From Acidobacteriota bacterium (lineage in GTDB: Bacteria > Acidobacteriota > HRBIN11): 5,272 bases of DNA. A program made the position numbers and the translations under genes. The stretch is from NCBI GenBank assembly GCA_030550225.1, contig JAUQPV010000207.1, forward strand, positions 1-5,272, given 5' to 3'. How positions within the stretch are numbered: position 1 is the stretch's first letter; each line of letters begins with the position of its first letter. The notes under the pieces are model-generated. The model did no database searches, was not told the origin of the DNA, and saw only the letters and a list, made by a program, of their open reading frames with translations. Of this stretch, positions 4,080-5,272 are shown one piece after another.

Positions 4080-5272
4080 ATGAAGCGGTGGATGACAAGC
4101 TTTATCATCGGGATAGGCCTCGGCGTTGCCTTGACCGCTTGGGTCGGGGGTCGGTACTGGCCGACCCGGCATCCCCCGGTCCCGCCGGCTTCAACCGAGA
4201 CGGTCGGTCCGGTCCGTCCTGAACCCCAGGAGGCCTCGGGGCCGGCACCGACGCCGTCGCCAGCCCCGTCGACGACGGGGGACCTGCGGATGACGCCCGT
4301 CGTGATGGCCGTCCGGAAGGCCTCGCCGGCCGTCGTGAACATCAGCACCGAGCAGGTCATCCGGGCCCGGGTCAATCCCTTTGGGGCCTTCCTGGAGGAC
4401 CCCTTCTTTGAGCGATTTTTCCAAGACTTCTTCGAGCCTTACTATCGGGAGTACCGAACGCAGAGCCTGGGCTCTGGGTTCATCATCCACCCGCAGGGGT
4501 TCATCGTGACGAACTATCACGTCATCGAGCGGGGGACGACGATCGTCGTCCGGCTGGCCGACCGCCGGGAGTTCCGGGCCCGGGTCGCCGGGACGGATGC
4601 CGAGCACGACATTGCCGTCCTGCGGGTGGACACGCCGCAGGCGCTTCCCGTGGCCGACATCGGGACCTCGGCCGACCTCATGGTCGGTGAGCCCGTGATC
4701 GCCATCGGGAATCCCTTCGGCCTTTCTCATACGGTCACGACGGGCGTGGTCAGTGCCCTGCACCGCTCCGTCCGGACGCCTGAGCGCGTGTACCACGACT
4801 TCATCCAAACGGATGCCCCCATCAACCCGGGGAACAGCGGGGGACCGCTTCTGAACATCTACGGCAAGGTCGTCGGCGTCAACACGGCCATCCGGGCCGA
4901 GGCGCAGGGCATCGGGTTTGCGATCCCCATCGACCTCGTCATGCGGGTCGTCCGAGACCTGCTGGCCTTTGGCCACATCCGTCAGACCTGGTGGGGCTTT
5001 CGCCTCGAGGAGAGCCTGCGGCCGCGGGGTTTAGAGGTCACGTACCTGTATCCGGGCGGCCCAGCTGAGACGGCCGGCGTCCGCCTGCGGGACGTCATCG
5101 TGCGGGTCGGGGGCCAGCCGACCGAGACGCTGGAGGACTTCTACCGGATATGGGAGAGCCTGCCGCCGGATAAGGACGTAACTATCGAGGTCCTGCGAGG
5201 GACGCAGAGTCAGACGCTTCGCGTCCGCCTCCAGGCCCTGACGGCCTCCCAGGCCGCCGATGTCATCTATCA
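4080..5272 (+). CDS. htrA: HtrA/DegP-family S1C serine protease, membrane-anchored (partial, 3' end beyond window)
   Basis: The frame is open to the window edge, giving 397 residues. Residues 2-3 are basic, followed by one hydrophobic segment (about 5-24, FIIGIGLGVALTAWVG). This is a signal anchor or uncleaved signal that places the enzyme in the periplasm or outside the membrane. A Pro/Ala/Thr-rich linker spans about 28-68. The trypsin-like domain (about 75-275) has the full triad: His147 in TNYHVI, Asp177 in HDIAVL, Ser253 in INPGNSGGPL, with the family's DPFFERFF loop and IGNPFGL strand. A PDZ domain begins near Trp303/Trp304 (WWGFRL) and includes PGGPAETAGVRLRDVIVRVGG. Whether a second PDZ follows is not visible. 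HtrA proteases degrade or refold misfolded envelope proteins. The gene is 54 bp downstream of the epimerase gene and may be co-transcribed with it. Confidence 0.95.
   Translation, partial: MKRWMTSFIIGIGLGVALTAWVGGRYWPTRHPPVPPASTETVGPVRPEPQEASGPAPTPSPAPSTTGDLRMTPVVMAVRKASPAVVNISTEQVIRARVNPFGAFLEDPFFERFFQDFFEPYYREYRTQSLGSGFIIHPQGFIVTNYHVIERGTTIVVRLADRREFRARVAGTDAEHDIAVLRVDTPQALPVADIGTSADLMVGEPVIAIGNPFGLSHTVTTGVVSALHRSVRTPERVYHDFIQTDAPINPGNSGGPLLNIYGKVVGVNTAIRAEAQGIGFAIPIDLVMRVVRDLLAFGHIRQTWWGFRLEESLRPRGLEVTYLYPGGPAETAGVRLRDVIVRVGGQPTETLEDFYRIWESLPPDKDVTIEVLRGTQSQTLRVRLQALTASQAADVIY

Noticed and set aside
4191..4976. Long minus-strand open frame opposite htrA
   Set aside because: It mirrors the HtrA coding sequence, which has a complete catalytic triad and PDZ motifs. 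The antisense product is low-complexity.

Overview
This is a GC-rich bacterial window, roughly two-thirds G+C in most genes by eye. It holds five recognisable protein genes, the last one open at the right edge, plus the tail of a sixth at the left edge. Nothing in it fixes the taxon. The high GC, the arginine/proline/valine-rich proteins and a protein resembling the TIGR02265/DUF2378 group (best known from Myxococcota) fit a deep-branching, possibly thermophilic, Gram-negative-type bacterium. That is an inference. There are no tRNA or rRNA genes, no CRISPR array and no transposase.

Layout. Positions 1-84 are the 3' end of a gene, possibly a CoxE-like VWA protein. It is followed on the same strand by an XdhC/CoxF-type molybdenum-hydroxylase maturation protein (127-1266), which suggests that a CO-dehydrogenase/xanthine-dehydrogenase type cluster lies to the left. 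A cysteine hydrolase of the isochorismatase/nicotinamidase superfamily (1309-1926, minus strand) converges on xdhC. A 505-bp non-coding stretch (1927-2431) is packed with short degenerate arrays and one strong terminator-like hairpin. Next comes a TIGR02265/V4R-like gene (2432-2990) that is broken by a +1 frame change at codon 39/40. Then come an extended-SDR NAD-dependent sugar epimerase/dehydratase (3069-4025) and the start of a membrane-anchored HtrA/DegP serine protease (4080 to the window end), both on the plus strand.

The genes do not form one pathway. XdhC and its left neighbour plausibly act together in loading sulfurated molybdenum cofactor. The hydrolase is transcribed separately. 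The epimerase and protease could share a transcript (54-bp gap) and both fit cell-envelope roles.

The most unusual content is between the genes. Most of the sizeable gaps carry degenerate arrays of 7-bp or 8-bp units, with a different unit in different gaps. Two heptamer arrays (about 49-110 and 3997-4056) share the same unit, run into inverted copies of themselves, and supply the last codons of the upstream genes. Two octamer arrays (2323-2386 and 3015-3062) share a perfect 22-bp inverted repeat and bracket the broken, AT-richer TIGR02265/V4R-like gene. The frame break sits on a Shine-Dalgarno-like AGGAGG followed by CGA TAA C, and G+C drops at the same point. It could be an indel, a recombination or assembly join, or (less likely) a prfB-like recoding site.
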